From IMG/VR virus record IMGVR_UViG_3300028864_000025, positions 1-64,000 of that record: a DNA stretch of 64,000 bases. One strand, 5' to 3'. Below, in pieces: positions 8,061-15,661 of this stretch. The position numbers were made by a program, and so were the translations under genes. The stretch's first letter is position 1; every line of letters begins with the position of its first letter. The notes below the pieces were generated by a model. The model worked only from the letters and a program-made list of their open reading frames with translations. It was not told the DNA's origin and searched no databases. Origin of the DNA: a virus.

Positions 8061-10223
8061 ATGATAGAAAAGGTTATAAAAAGAGATGGGAGAAGAACAA
8101 AATTTTCAGAAAGGAGAATAAGAGAAGCTATTTCTGAAGCTATGAGAAATTGCGGTGCCAGTACTTATAATGTTATAGGACAAGTTACTGAAGCATGCAT
8201 TAACGCAATCAATGTTAATTTTGATGAAGCTTCATATCCTAAAGTTGAAGAAATCCAAGATGTAATTATTGGAGTGCTTAAGGAAATGGAATTGGGGAAT
8301 GTAGCGGAACATTTTGAGGAATACAGACAAGACAGAACTAAGGTTAGAGAAATTAAATCAGATGTAATGCAAGCAATTAAAAAGATTGGTGAAGAAACCA
8401 CTAGAGATAATGCTAATGTAGGAAATAATTTCAGTGCTAAATTACTTCAAATAGCCTCTGTAGCAAACAAATATTTTAACCTAGCAAATATGCCCAAAGA
8501 ACATTCAAAGGCACATGAGCGAGGTGATATCCATATACATGACGTAGATAGTTTCAATCTTACTATTAATTGTCTTCATATTGATACTAGGAGAAAATTA
8601 GCGGAAGGATTTAATACTGGATATGGGACAATAAGATCACCTAAGAGTATTGAAGCTGCTGGAGAATTATCATGTATTCTTCTTCAATCAACTCAGAATG
8701 ATATGTTTGGTGGTCAAAGTCATGTTAATTTCGATAATGATATGGCGCCATTTGTAGGAGAAACTAGAAAAAAATATGAGATTGAGGAAATAAATAATTT
8801 CATTCACTATAGTCCTAATTTAATGAGAGAGAATTTAGTTATAAATGATTTTTCCGCGTTTGATCAAAAACTTATAAAAGATAATGTGGAGAAGAGAGTT
8901 AAAAAATCAGTTCGCCAAGCCATGCAAGGTGTATGCTACAACCTAAACACAATGCATTCTCGTGCAGGAAGCCAAGTTCCATTCTCATCAATTAATATTG
9001 GTATTCCTAAGAATGAAGATGCAGCATTAGTATGTCAAATGTTCCTTGAAGAATATGACAAGGGCATGGGCAAGGGAGAACAAATGATTTTCCCGAATAT
9101 TTGTTTCAGAACAAAGAAAGGTGTAAATACAGAAGAAAATGATCCTTACAGATATCTATATGATTTAGCTGTCAAAGTTGCAGCTCACAGAATGAATCCT
9201 ACATTTAGAAATTTAGATAATTCTATGGACCTTTCTTATTACATTAGAGGTATATTGGCAGCACAGATGGGTTGTAGAACAAATGTAATGGCAAACAGAA
9301 ATGGAGAAGATGGTCCTGAAGCTAGAGGAAATATAGCTCCATGTTCAATGAATATGGTTAGGTTAGGAATAGAAGCCAAAAGTAATTGGGATAAATTCTT
9401 CAAGTCACTAGATAAATTAATGATACTATCAAAAGAGGAATTATTGTACAGATATGACGTACTTAAGAAATTAAGAATAAAAGATTTACCTTTCGTCGCA
9501 GGCCAAAAACTCGTAAAAGGTTCAGAGGGGTTAGGTCCTGAAGACAGTATTGAACCAATATTAAAACAAGGAACATGGGGAATAGGATTCATAGGTCTTG
9601 CAGAAACACTTATCGCTATGATGGGAGTTCATCATGGAGAATCAGAAGAAGCTTATGAAAAAGCAAAAGAAATCATGAATTTTATGAGTGACAGAGTTGA
9701 AGCGTTTGGAGATGAAACAGGCTTAAACTTTTCTCTATATGCAACTCCAGCTGAGGGATTAAGCGGAAGATTCACTGAAATGGATTTGAAAAGATATGGA
9801 GAAATAAAGAATGTAACTGATAGGGGATTCTACACTAATAGTTTTCACATTCCAGTTTACTACAATATTTCAGCACTTAAGAAAGCTGATTTAGAAGCTC
9901 CATTTCATAAATTATGTACTGGTGGAATGATAAGTTACTTTGAGATCGATGGTGGCGATACAGAAACTAGAGAACGATATATTCATAGACATTTAAAATA
10001 TTGTAGAGAGAATACCAATATAGTGTATGTTGCTTATAATTTCAGGATAAGGTATTGCAAAGATTGTGGCACAGAAGCAACTATGGATATGACAACTTGC
10101 CCTAATTGTGGAGGAAATCATTTTCAAGGAATATCTAGAGTTACAGGATATTTAAGTTTAGATGAAAGATTTGGGTATGGAAAAGAAAGAGAGAGAGAAT
10201 CAAGAATAGTCCATGAAATATAG
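8061..10223 (+). CDS. nrdD: Anaerobic ribonucleoside-triphosphate reductase (class III), large subunit
   Basis: Reduces ribonucleotides to deoxyribonucleotides with a glycyl radical that works only without oxygen. 720 residues from ATG 8061 (GGGAGGAAATTTTT upstream); upstream in-frame TTG 8043 overlaps that site. An N-terminal ATP-cone (IKRDGRRTKFSERRI) is followed by the ten-stranded barrel. A zinc site CKDCG...CPNCGG and the radical loop RVTGYLS (glycine near residue 695) close the protein. The length is normal. The activase NrdG lies 1.5 kb downstream in the same direction. The pair implies an anaerobic host. Confidence 0.95.
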   Translation: MIEKVIKRDGRRTKFSERRIREAISEAMRNCGASTYNVIGQVTEACINAINVNFDEASYPKVEEIQDVIIGVLKEMELGNVAEHFEEYRQDRTKVREIKSDVMQAIKKIGEETTRDNANVGNNFSAKLLQIASVANKYFNLANMPKEHSKAHERGDIHIHDVDSFNLTINCLHIDTRRKLAEGFNTGYGTIRSPKSIEAAGELSCILLQSTQNDMFGGQSHVNFDNDMAPFVGETRKKYEIEEINNFIHYSPNLMRENLVINDFSAFDQKLIKDNVEKRVKKSVRQAMQGVCYNLNTMHSRAGSQVPFSSINIGIPKNEDAALVCQMFLEEYDKGMGKGEQMIFPNICFRTKKGVNTEENDPYRYLYDLAVKVAAHRMNPTFRNLDNSMDLSYYIRGILAAQMGCRTNVMANRNGEDGPEARGNIAPCSMNMVRLGIEAKSNWDKFFKSLDKLMILSKEELLYRYDVLKKLRIKDLPFVAGQKLVKGSEGLGPEDSIEPILKQGTWGIGFIGLAETLIAMMGVHHGESEEAYEKAKEIMNFMSDRVEAFGDETGLNFSLYATPAEGLSGRFTEMDLKRYGEIKNVTDRGFYTNSFHIPVYYNISALKKADLEAPFHKLCTGGMISYFEIDGGDTETRERYIHRHLKYCRENTNIVYVAYNFRIRYCKDCGTEATMDMTTCPNCGGNHFQGISRVTGYLSLDERFGYGKERERESRIVHEI

Positions 10224-10240
10224 ATTAAGGGGTGATGATA

Positions 10241-10396
10241 TTGGAAGAAATAAAATATGGATATCTAAGGGAACTAGAAATAAAGGATTTAGTAACTAGA
10301 AGATTCCATTTTTCAGCTAGATCAGTTATAGTTCCAAATACAAAAGAAATTAGAACAGATAATACTGAAAAAATAATAAATGAGAGAAAGGAGTAG
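10241..10396 (+). CDS. Short unknown protein (51 residues)
   Basis: Begins at TTG 10241 after AAGGGGTGATGATA and ends at TAG 10394-10396, two bases before the next start. Basic and acidic residues are balanced and there are no cysteines or membrane segment. It sits in a tight string of very short genes between nrdD and nrdG. Confidence 0.55.
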   Translation: MEEIKYGYLRELEIKDLVTRRFHFSARSVIVPNTKEIRTDNTEKIINERKE

Positions 10397-10398
10397 CT

Positions 10399-10602
10399 AT
10401 GTTTGAATTCATTAAGAAAATATTTAAGAAAGTAACACCTGAAATAAAATGTAGCACATGCAAAAAATGTAAGAGAATTAAGGAAGGTTGGTATTGTTCG
10501 ATTCATTATAGTACTCGCAAAAAAGGCTATAATTACTATTCATCAATATGTGGCAAGCAACGAATAAAAACTAAACCTAGATGGTGTCCATTAATTAAGT
10601 AG
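10399..10602 (+). CDS. Small cysteine-rich (zinc knuckle) protein
   Basis: 67 residues with AAAGGAG upstream. CSTCKKCKR, WYCS, ICGK and WCPLIK supply six cysteines in a basic protein, typical of a small zinc-binding domain. The stop is TAG at 10600 and the next ORF continues in the same frame, so amber readthrough would fuse the two. The function is unknown. Confidence 0.6.
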   Translation: MFEFIKKIFKKVTPEIKCSTCKKCKRIKEGWYCSIHYSTRKKGYNYYSSICGKQRIKTKPRWCPLIK

Positions 10603-10617
10603 TTGGGAGGAATAGCT

Positions 10618-10848
10618 ATGCTCAATAGAATAGGTAAATTTATTTATGAAAAAATAGTCAGGAAAGTATTTAAGTATGAACCACTCCCAAACATAAAATT
10701 GGAGAGTTCATTAGAATTTCAAGGACATATACTCATGATAGAATCTATTTCCATGCATACTGAACTTGGCCAAGGTACAGAAGTTAGTTTCAAATGTAGG
10801 GATGATATTCTATTACGATTAAAAAGGAGGATTGACATTGAAAATTAA
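10618..10848 (+). CDS. Short unknown protein
   Basis: 76 residues from ATG 10618 (GGGAGGAATAGCT upstream). A basic amphipathic N-terminus (IGKFIYEKIVRKVFKY) precedes a beta-rich C-terminal half. It is in frame with the gene that ends at the TAG at 10600. Confidence 0.55.
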   Translation: MLNRIGKFIYEKIVRKVFKYEPLPNIKLESSLEFQGHILMIESISMHTELGQGTEVSFKCRDDILLRLKRRIDIEN

Positions 10849-11068
10849 AATTGGAGACCAAATACATGATAGTAAAGATGAGCCTATAATGGTAATCTTG
10901 TCTGATAAAGATAAAGAAAATATCAGTAATATGTTAACGGAATGTCACAAATATGCTTGTTTTCCTGATACCATAAATAAAGAAGAAGCAGTGGAATTTA
11001 TGGATACAGAGAACCCTAAGAAGATGCGTATCATTCAAGTACCTCACGATGCTAAGAAAGGAGAGTGA
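10838..11068 (+). CDS. Short unknown protein
   Basis: 76 residues. TTG 10838 lies seven bases after AAGGAGG and overlaps the previous gene by 11 bases. Starts LKIKIGDQIHDSKDEPIMVI and is moderately acidic. No recognisable domain. Confidence 0.5.
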   Translation: MKIKIGDQIHDSKDEPIMVILSDKDKENISNMLTECHKYACFPDTINKEEAVEFMDTENPKKMRIIQVPHDAKKGE

Positions 11069-11069
11069 G

Positions 11070-11333
11070 CTTGATATGGCAGAAGCACTCATCGTTGTTA
11101 TGATAAGAGTAATATCTAGAGTTGATGGATATTGCGTATTCTGGATGCTGATAGCATTATCTATTGGAGTGAAGTGTGGAGAAAGTTATTATAAGATGTT
11201 TCTAGAATCAAAATATAAAGATAAAGGTACAATTTATATAAACAAAAAGTCATACAGAATAATAAGTGAAAGCGAGGCTATCGAAAATGATTTACTCAAC
11301 TTATCTATCAAATCTGAAAAAGATACCAAGTGA
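11070..11333 (+). CDS. Short protein with one membrane segment
   Basis: TTG 11070 is seven bases after AAAGGAGAG; ATG 11076 is the alternative start. The hydrophobic segment VFWMLIALSIGVKCG lies in the first third and a basic/acidic tail follows. It overlaps the next gene. The function is unknown. Confidence 0.45.
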   Translation, partial: LDMAEALIVVMIRVISRVDGYCVFWMLIALSIGVKCGESYYKMFLESKYKDKGTIYINKKSYRIISESEAIENDLLNLSIKSEKDTK

Positions 11334-11712
11334 TGCAGTAAAAATATTTATTGCAAGGCAAGCGAAGCCAGTAGTAGTGGAATCGCTTAAGAAATATGAT
11401 TGTTTATGGGCAAAACGTTTTGCTCCAACAGATGAATTAAGAGATGAATTTAAAAATAAGGAAATAGAATGGAAAGAATTCGTTGAAAAATATCTAGTAG
11501 AACAAGCATATGACATAATGAAAGTAAGTATTCTAAGATTAGGATTAATGAAAATAATCGAAGATGCTCATAAAGAAGGAAAAGATATTTATTTCATATG
11601 CTATGAAAAAGATCCATTAGAATGTCACAGAACTCCTTGGTGTAATTTTATTTCTGTATATTTAAAAACAGAATACAAGGAGGCTGATTTCAGTGAAAGC
11701 AAGGATAGCTGA
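11287..11712 (+). CDS. DUF488-family protein
   Basis: 141 residues from ATG 11287 (AGCGAGG eight bases upstream). The opening MIYSTYLSNLKKIPSD and the signature CYEKDPLECHR (about residues 105-115), followed by the paired WC, match DUF488 proteins. That family carries a conserved CxxxxxxCHR motif and is common in phages and bacteria, with no settled biochemical role. It overlaps nrdG by 20 bases and is probably translationally coupled with it. Confidence 0.7.
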   Translation: MIYSTYLSNLKKIPSDAVKIFIARQAKPVVVESLKKYDCLWAKRFAPTDELRDEFKNKEIEWKEFVEKYLVEQAYDIMKVSILRLGLMKIIEDAHKEGKDIYFICYEKDPLECHRTPWCNFISVYLKTEYKEADFSESKDS

Positions 11713-12187
11713 GGAAATAATTCATGAATCTTTAGTGAATGGAGAAGGAATCAGAGCTACAGTATTTTTTGCTGGTTGTGATAAAGACTGTAAGGGGTGT
11801 CATAACAAGGAACTTCAAAATTTCAAAGCAGGTATTTCAAGAGAAGTTGATGCTATTGTTACTGAAATCCTAGAAAGTAAACCAATGATAGATGGTGTTA
11901 CTTTGAGTGGTGGAGACCCAATGTGTCAGCAACATGCAGCATTAGGATTATGTAGAAGATTAAAAGATCATGGGATTAATATATGGCTTTATACTGGAAG
12001 AACTTATAATGAACTGATAGGCAACAGTATCTTATCTAATGTCGATGTCCTTGTTGATGGCAAATTCGAAGAAGATTTAATGAGTGAAAAGATAAAATAT
12101 AGAGGTTCTTCTAATCAAAATATAATGTATTTAAAAGAAGGTATACCATATAGGATAATTTCGGGGGAGGAAAATGGATATGAATAG
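11693..12187 (+). CDS. nrdG: Anaerobic ribonucleotide reductase activating protein
   Basis: Radical-SAM enzyme that installs the glycyl radical on NrdD. 164 residues from GTG 11693, with AAGGAGG nine bases upstream. The iron-sulfur motif CDKDCKGCHN (about residues 29-38) follows a typical NGEGIRATVFFAGC entry; TLSGGDPM is the SAM-contact GGDP loop. The length is normal. It overlaps the flanking genes at both ends, consistent with one operon with nrdD. Confidence 0.92.
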   Translation: MKARIAEEIIHESLVNGEGIRATVFFAGCDKDCKGCHNKELQNFKAGISREVDAIVTEILESKPMIDGVTLSGGDPMCQQHAALGLCRRLKDHGINIWLYTGRTYNELIGNSILSNVDVLVDGKFEEDLMSEKIKYRGSSNQNIMYLKEGIPYRIISGEENGYE

Positions 12188-12968
12188 ATTTCTTCTTGAT
12201 ATAAATCAAGAGCAATTAATAGAACTAGGAATGTTAATTGATGAGAATATTAAAAAGATTGAAAATAGTTCAGATAAGAAACTTCACATACTTCAGGGAA
12301 TAGAGTATGCATTAGTAAGTGCAAAAGTGGTTCCTGAAGAAAGTCTAGCTGAAAGATATTTCAATGAAAGAGAAGTAAAAATGCCAAATAATACTTTAGG
12401 GAAAGCAGTCAACGATGATAATAAGGTCAAATTAAGTATTGCTCCTCCGGAAACTTTCGAAGGTAAATTTAGTTTTGAATCAGGATATGAAGGTTTATTA
12501 TCTAGCGAAACCCATTACCATGAATTTACTTACGGCAAGTCGGGACAACTCGGAATATTTATCAGATCAAATGTCTCAGCAGTATCTAAGAGCTTATATA
12601 TATGCAAAGGTGATTTAGATGAATTGCATAATATATTTAATTTATTCGAAGAAGATTTGTTTATTTGTAAGCCTAGATTTGATAGATTAGATGAATATGA
12701 TACCACTACAGAACAAAATTTTTCTCCAGAACCCGGAATAATAGCTTACAATATGAATATAGCATCCATAAAAACAGGAGGCAGTTATAAAATCAGGATT
12801 GTATCAAGAATCAAAAATGAAGAAGATCTTAATCTTGAATTTATTTCATTTGAAGTATTCAAGTATAAAGATAATAATTTTGATAGCGAAATGAAATTCA
12901 ATTACTTTGAGTTTCAAACATTCAAAAACTTTATTAAATTTTGGCAAGAACATGATTTAGAATTATAA
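12180..12968 (+). CDS. Unknown protein following nrdG
   Basis: 262 residues from ATG 12180, nine bases after GGGGGAGG; ATG 12174 would be too close. Soluble and mixed alpha/beta, with a C-terminal domain containing paired strand segments (GSYKIRIVSRIKNEEDLNLE). No catalytic motif was recognised. It starts eight bases before nrdG ends, so it belongs to the same transcript. Confidence 0.65.
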   Translation: MNRFLLDINQEQLIELGMLIDENIKKIENSSDKKLHILQGIEYALVSAKVVPEESLAERYFNEREVKMPNNTLGKAVNDDNKVKLSIAPPETFEGKFSFESGYEGLLSSETHYHEFTYGKSGQLGIFIRSNVSAVSKSLYICKGDLDELHNIFNLFEEDLFICKPRFDRLDEYDTTTEQNFSPEPGIIAYNMNIASIKTGGSYKIRIVSRIKNEEDLNLEFISFEVFKYKDNNFDSEMKFNYFEFQTFKNFIKFWQEHDLEL

Positions 12969-12983
12969 TAGGGGGAAATTAAA

Positions 12984-13994
12984 ATGGCAAACATAATCGA
13001 TGGTGGAAAAGGAATCAATGTAAAATTAATTGGTTCAATGGAAAGAGAAAGCTTTGTAGATATTGCTGCAACGATAACTAGGTCAGAAAAAAGTCTAGAT
13101 GAGATTGTAAGTATGGACTATAATGAGGACTTGGTTAAAAAGGTAGTTAGTATGAGCCACTTAGCTACAACAGAATTTGACTACTTTGTTTTTGCAGTTG
13201 AGGGTGCAAGCAGAGTGTGTGAAACTCAATTAGTAAGAAAAAGAATAGGTGCAGCATACATGATTAAAACTGGTAGGATTGAAAAGGGTGGAAAAAGAAG
13301 TTTCGATGTAATTAAACCACCCTCACTAGATGGACTATATGTATCAGTTAAATTAAATCCTTCCAAAATACTTATAAATGATCATGAAAATTTAGGAAGA
13401 ATGATAGGTTTTGATGCACTTACTGAAATAGACCTAACGTACGGAGATGTTATGGATATATTGGAACAATTCTATAATGGTGGTGTCGATAAAGGATATC
13501 CAGAAGAAGATATGAGGTTCGCAAAGCCACAGGGTACAGAATTTAAATGTCTTATCGCTATGACTGGACATGCCCTACTAGATTGGTTTAAAATCAGATG
13601 TTGTAATAATGCTCAATGGGAGATTAAAATTTTAGCTGATAAAAAATTGGCTCTATGTAAATCTCACTCACCAGCATTATTTTCAAATGCAGGAGCGTCA
13701 TGTAAAGTCCTTGGTTATTGTCCAGAGAATGGCAGACAATGCGAGCAATGCAAAGGCAAGATAATGACTCACGAAGAAGTTAAAGTTCTTATAAAGGAGC
13801 ATATGAAACCTAAATTCGAATTAAACAGTGAATGTTTTTTAGAATATACATGTCCTGGCGATGAGCATAAACTAATCTTAACTGGTCAAGATGGACCAAC
13901 TATATATGCTAGGTGTCCTGAATGTAATAAGTGGTGGGCCATTGATGATAGAGATGGTAGTATCATTTTACATAAAGATAGATACACATTCTAA
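12984..13994 (+). CDS. Divergent flavin-dependent thymidylate synthase-like protein with zinc ribbon
   Basis: 336 residues. The ThyX core is visible: VEGASRVCETQLVRKRIGA matches the R..QxxRHRxxS region and LLDWFKIRCCNNAQWEIK matches the late ThyX motif with AQWEIR, followed by LGYCPENGRQCEQC. However the signature RHRxxSxNExSxRY is degenerate: RHR is RKR and the following residues are AAYMIKTGRIEKGG. A C-terminal CPGDE...CPECNKWW ribbon is added. It may be an altered or inactive synthase, or act on another pyrimidine. No thyA-like gene was seen in the window. Confidence 0.7.
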   Translation: MANIIDGGKGINVKLIGSMERESFVDIAATITRSEKSLDEIVSMDYNEDLVKKVVSMSHLATTEFDYFVFAVEGASRVCETQLVRKRIGAAYMIKTGRIEKGGKRSFDVIKPPSLDGLYVSVKLNPSKILINDHENLGRMIGFDALTEIDLTYGDVMDILEQFYNGGVDKGYPEEDMRFAKPQGTEFKCLIAMTGHALLDWFKIRCCNNAQWEIKILADKKLALCKSHSPALFSNAGASCKVLGYCPENGRQCEQCKGKIMTHEEVKVLIKEHMKPKFELNSECFLEYTCPGDEHKLILTGQDGPTIYARCPECNKWWAIDDRDGSIILHKDRYTF

Positions 13995-13997
13995 AAT

Positions 13998-14034
13998 AGA
14001 GAGGAGATTTTTACTAAATAAAAATCTCCTCTCT
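13998..14034 (+). terminator. Long hairpin after the ThyX-like gene
   Basis: AGAGAGGAGATTTTT pairs perfectly with its complement across a 7-base loop. The T-run is in the stem rather than after it, so it may be a processing or stabilising hairpin as much as a terminator. The rest of 13995-14121 holds only a three-codon ORF behind a GGGGGA site. Confidence 0.5.
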
Positions 14035-14121
14035 ATCGATATATTAATTTTAGGGGGAATAAACTATGCTCAATTAAATTATAAATCTTCCAAAATTTAA
14101 AAGCAAATGAGAGGTACTTAA

Positions 14122-14823
14122 ATGAAAGATAAATTTACTGTCTTAGTTTTTGACTTATCTAGTGTTTGTGTAGGAGTTATAGCTTCCATTATTGATACAA
14201 ATACTGGAGACCCAATACTAGTTAAGAGCTGTCCCATAATACCCAAAAGTTTTAATCCCGAAGAATTAGGATATAAAAAAACTAAGAAAAAATTACTAAC
14301 CGGAAAAAATGGAGAGTCTATAAATTCATACTATAGACTTGGAGAAGAGTCTATAAGTAAGGTAGAGAAGAAGAAGAGAGATACTCAAGTAAGAAACAAG
14401 AAGAACTCTTTTGTGCTTAAATATATAGGAGAACAAATTACAAAAATAGTAACAGCCATACAGCCTGATTTAATTGTTGTAGAAAAGAATGAGATATTCA
14501 ACGGAGTATTAACGTCAGTACTTCTCGGAAAAGTAATGGGAGTACTCATTGGTGTTGCGAGTTCAAAGAGTATTGATGTTATTGAATATCCAGTTAAAGA
14601 AGTAAGAGGACCTATCGACTTAGTAAAAGTCACTCATGATTTAGTAGATAATTTAACTGAAAAAGAAATACTTAAAATACCCGATATAACAAAAAGAGCA
14701 CTCCGAAAATATATGGAAAAGAAATACGGAAAGTATGGATTAGAGTGTAACACCGATGATGAAAGCGATGCGTGCGTGGTATTCAATTACTGGTTAGAGG
14801 AAAAGTTCAAAAGGAGTAGATAG
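14122..14823 (+). CDS. RuvC-like Holliday-junction resolvase
   Basis: 233 residues, ATG with GAGAGGTAC upstream. The RNase H-fold acidic residues are in order: VFDLSSVCVGV (first Asp, about residue 11), PDLIVVEKNEIF (Glu, about 120) and DDESDACVVFNYW (C-terminal Asp pair, about 213-217). This arrangement matches RuvC/poxvirus-type phage resolvases that cut branched replication DNA before packaging. A TAG stop at 14821 is followed, in the same frame, by the small ORF at 14830. Confidence 0.72.
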   Translation: MKDKFTVLVFDLSSVCVGVIASIIDTNTGDPILVKSCPIIPKSFNPEELGYKKTKKKLLTGKNGESINSYYRLGEESISKVEKKKRDTQVRNKKNSFVLKYIGEQITKIVTAIQPDLIVVEKNEIFNGVLTSVLLGKVMGVLIGVASSKSIDVIEYPVKEVRGPIDLVKVTHDLVDNLTEKEILKIPDITKRALRKYMEKKYGKYGLECNTDDESDACVVFNYWLEEKFKRSR

Positions 14824-14829
14824 AGAAAA

Positions 14830-14937
14830 ATGAACCAAGGATATAATATTTGCTCAAAATGTCCACGAAAGCATGAGTGCAGAGTTGTATATACTTCATG
14901 TGAATATTTTTGGAGCGAGTATAACAAAAAGAAATAA
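14830..14937 (+). CDS. Tiny four-cysteine protein or amber-readthrough extension of the resolvase
   Basis: 35 residues with C-x2-C, C and C spacing (ICSKCP, EC, SCEYF), like a mini zinc knuckle. Its AAGGAG lies 13 bases upstream, longer than usual. It is in frame with the resolvase across the TAG at 14821-14823, so it could be a separate gene or a readthrough domain. Confidence 0.45.
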   Translation: MNQGYNICSKCPRKHECRVVYTSCEYFWSEYNKKK

Positions 14938-14957
14938 AATATAGGGGGACGAGATAT

Positions 14958-15197
14958 ATGCCAAAAAATGTAAGAAACTTTTGGGTAGATGGAGAAATCG
15001 ATGGATATACAAATAATTTAACTGGTGGACCAAGAAACAAAGAGGGTGGTATTGATATAACCATCAAGCAAAGAGATAATGGTGCAGTAACAACAGCACT
15101 AAAAATTGAGGGGTTCGCTAATGACAAAGGAGAACTGTCATTAAGAGTAAAAGATAAAGATGATAATTTAGTTTTTGAAAATGATACAAAGAGATAG
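14958..15197 (+). CDS. Small beta-rich protein of a common phage family
   Basis: 79 residues with AGGGGGAC upstream. The pattern RNFWVDGEIDG, GGPRNKEGG and IKQRDNGA resembles a short protein family often seen in phages and plasmids, without known function (recognised from memory only). It probably forms antiparallel strands. It is followed closely by the next gene. Confidence 0.55.
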   Translation: MPKNVRNFWVDGEIDGYTNNLTGGPRNKEGGIDITIKQRDNGAVTTALKIEGFANDKGELSLRVKDKDDNLVFENDTKR

Positions 15198-15208
15198 GGG
15201 GAAGTAAG

Positions 15209-15661
15209 ATGGATAAGAATTTTATTGATTTAATTTATTTTGAACAAACTCCTAATTATATGAAAAATGAAATAAAAAAATTATGGAATCCACAAGTAGG
15301 AGATTTGTTTTGCACAAACAAAGATAATTTGCATGTAGTTCTTTCATATACAAATAAATTCATATTAACATGGTGTGGTGACAATATAAGAAAAGATAAT
15401 TGTATGCCATTATTAAATGAGACACAGTTAATAAGCTTTATCCGAAATAAATTTCATGCAGTTGCTGATGTAACTTATGTAGATAGAGACTCATCCACTG
15501 GATTGTTCGAAATTGGCTTTGATTTATTCGAAATTAATTCAAGAGATGGAATATCAACAATGATAGTAAGTCATACATTTAAGGTTGAAAATACTCTTAT
15601 GGGCTATTGGTTATTAATACAGAAGATGCTGGAGGAGGAAGATAGATGTCAAGAAAAATAA
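15209..15661 (+). CDS. Unknown soluble protein
   Basis: 150 residues, AGGGGGAAG upstream. The N-terminal part (FEQTPNYMKNEIKKLWNPQVGDLFC) is followed by mixed strands and helices. It overlaps the start of the DinG-type helicase by 16 bases, which implies translational coupling. No motif was recognised. Confidence 0.6.
   Translation: MDKNFIDLIYFEQTPNYMKNEIKKLWNPQVGDLFCTNKDNLHVVLSYTNKFILTWCGDNIRKDNCMPLLNETQLISFIRNKFHAVADVTYVDRDSSTGLFEIGFDLFEINSRDGISTMIVSHTFKVENTLMGYWLLIQKMLEEEDRCQEK

Noticed and set aside
14066-14077. Three-codon ORF (ATG CTC AAT TAA) behind GGGGGA; a similar one near 46404 (ATG AAA GAT TAA)
   Set aside because: Could be minigenes that tie up tRNA, but such short ORFs arise easily by chance before AT-rich starts.
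13891-14100. 69-codon plus-strand ORF
   Set aside because: Out of frame within the end of the ThyX-like gene and runs through a hairpin; no ribosome-binding site.
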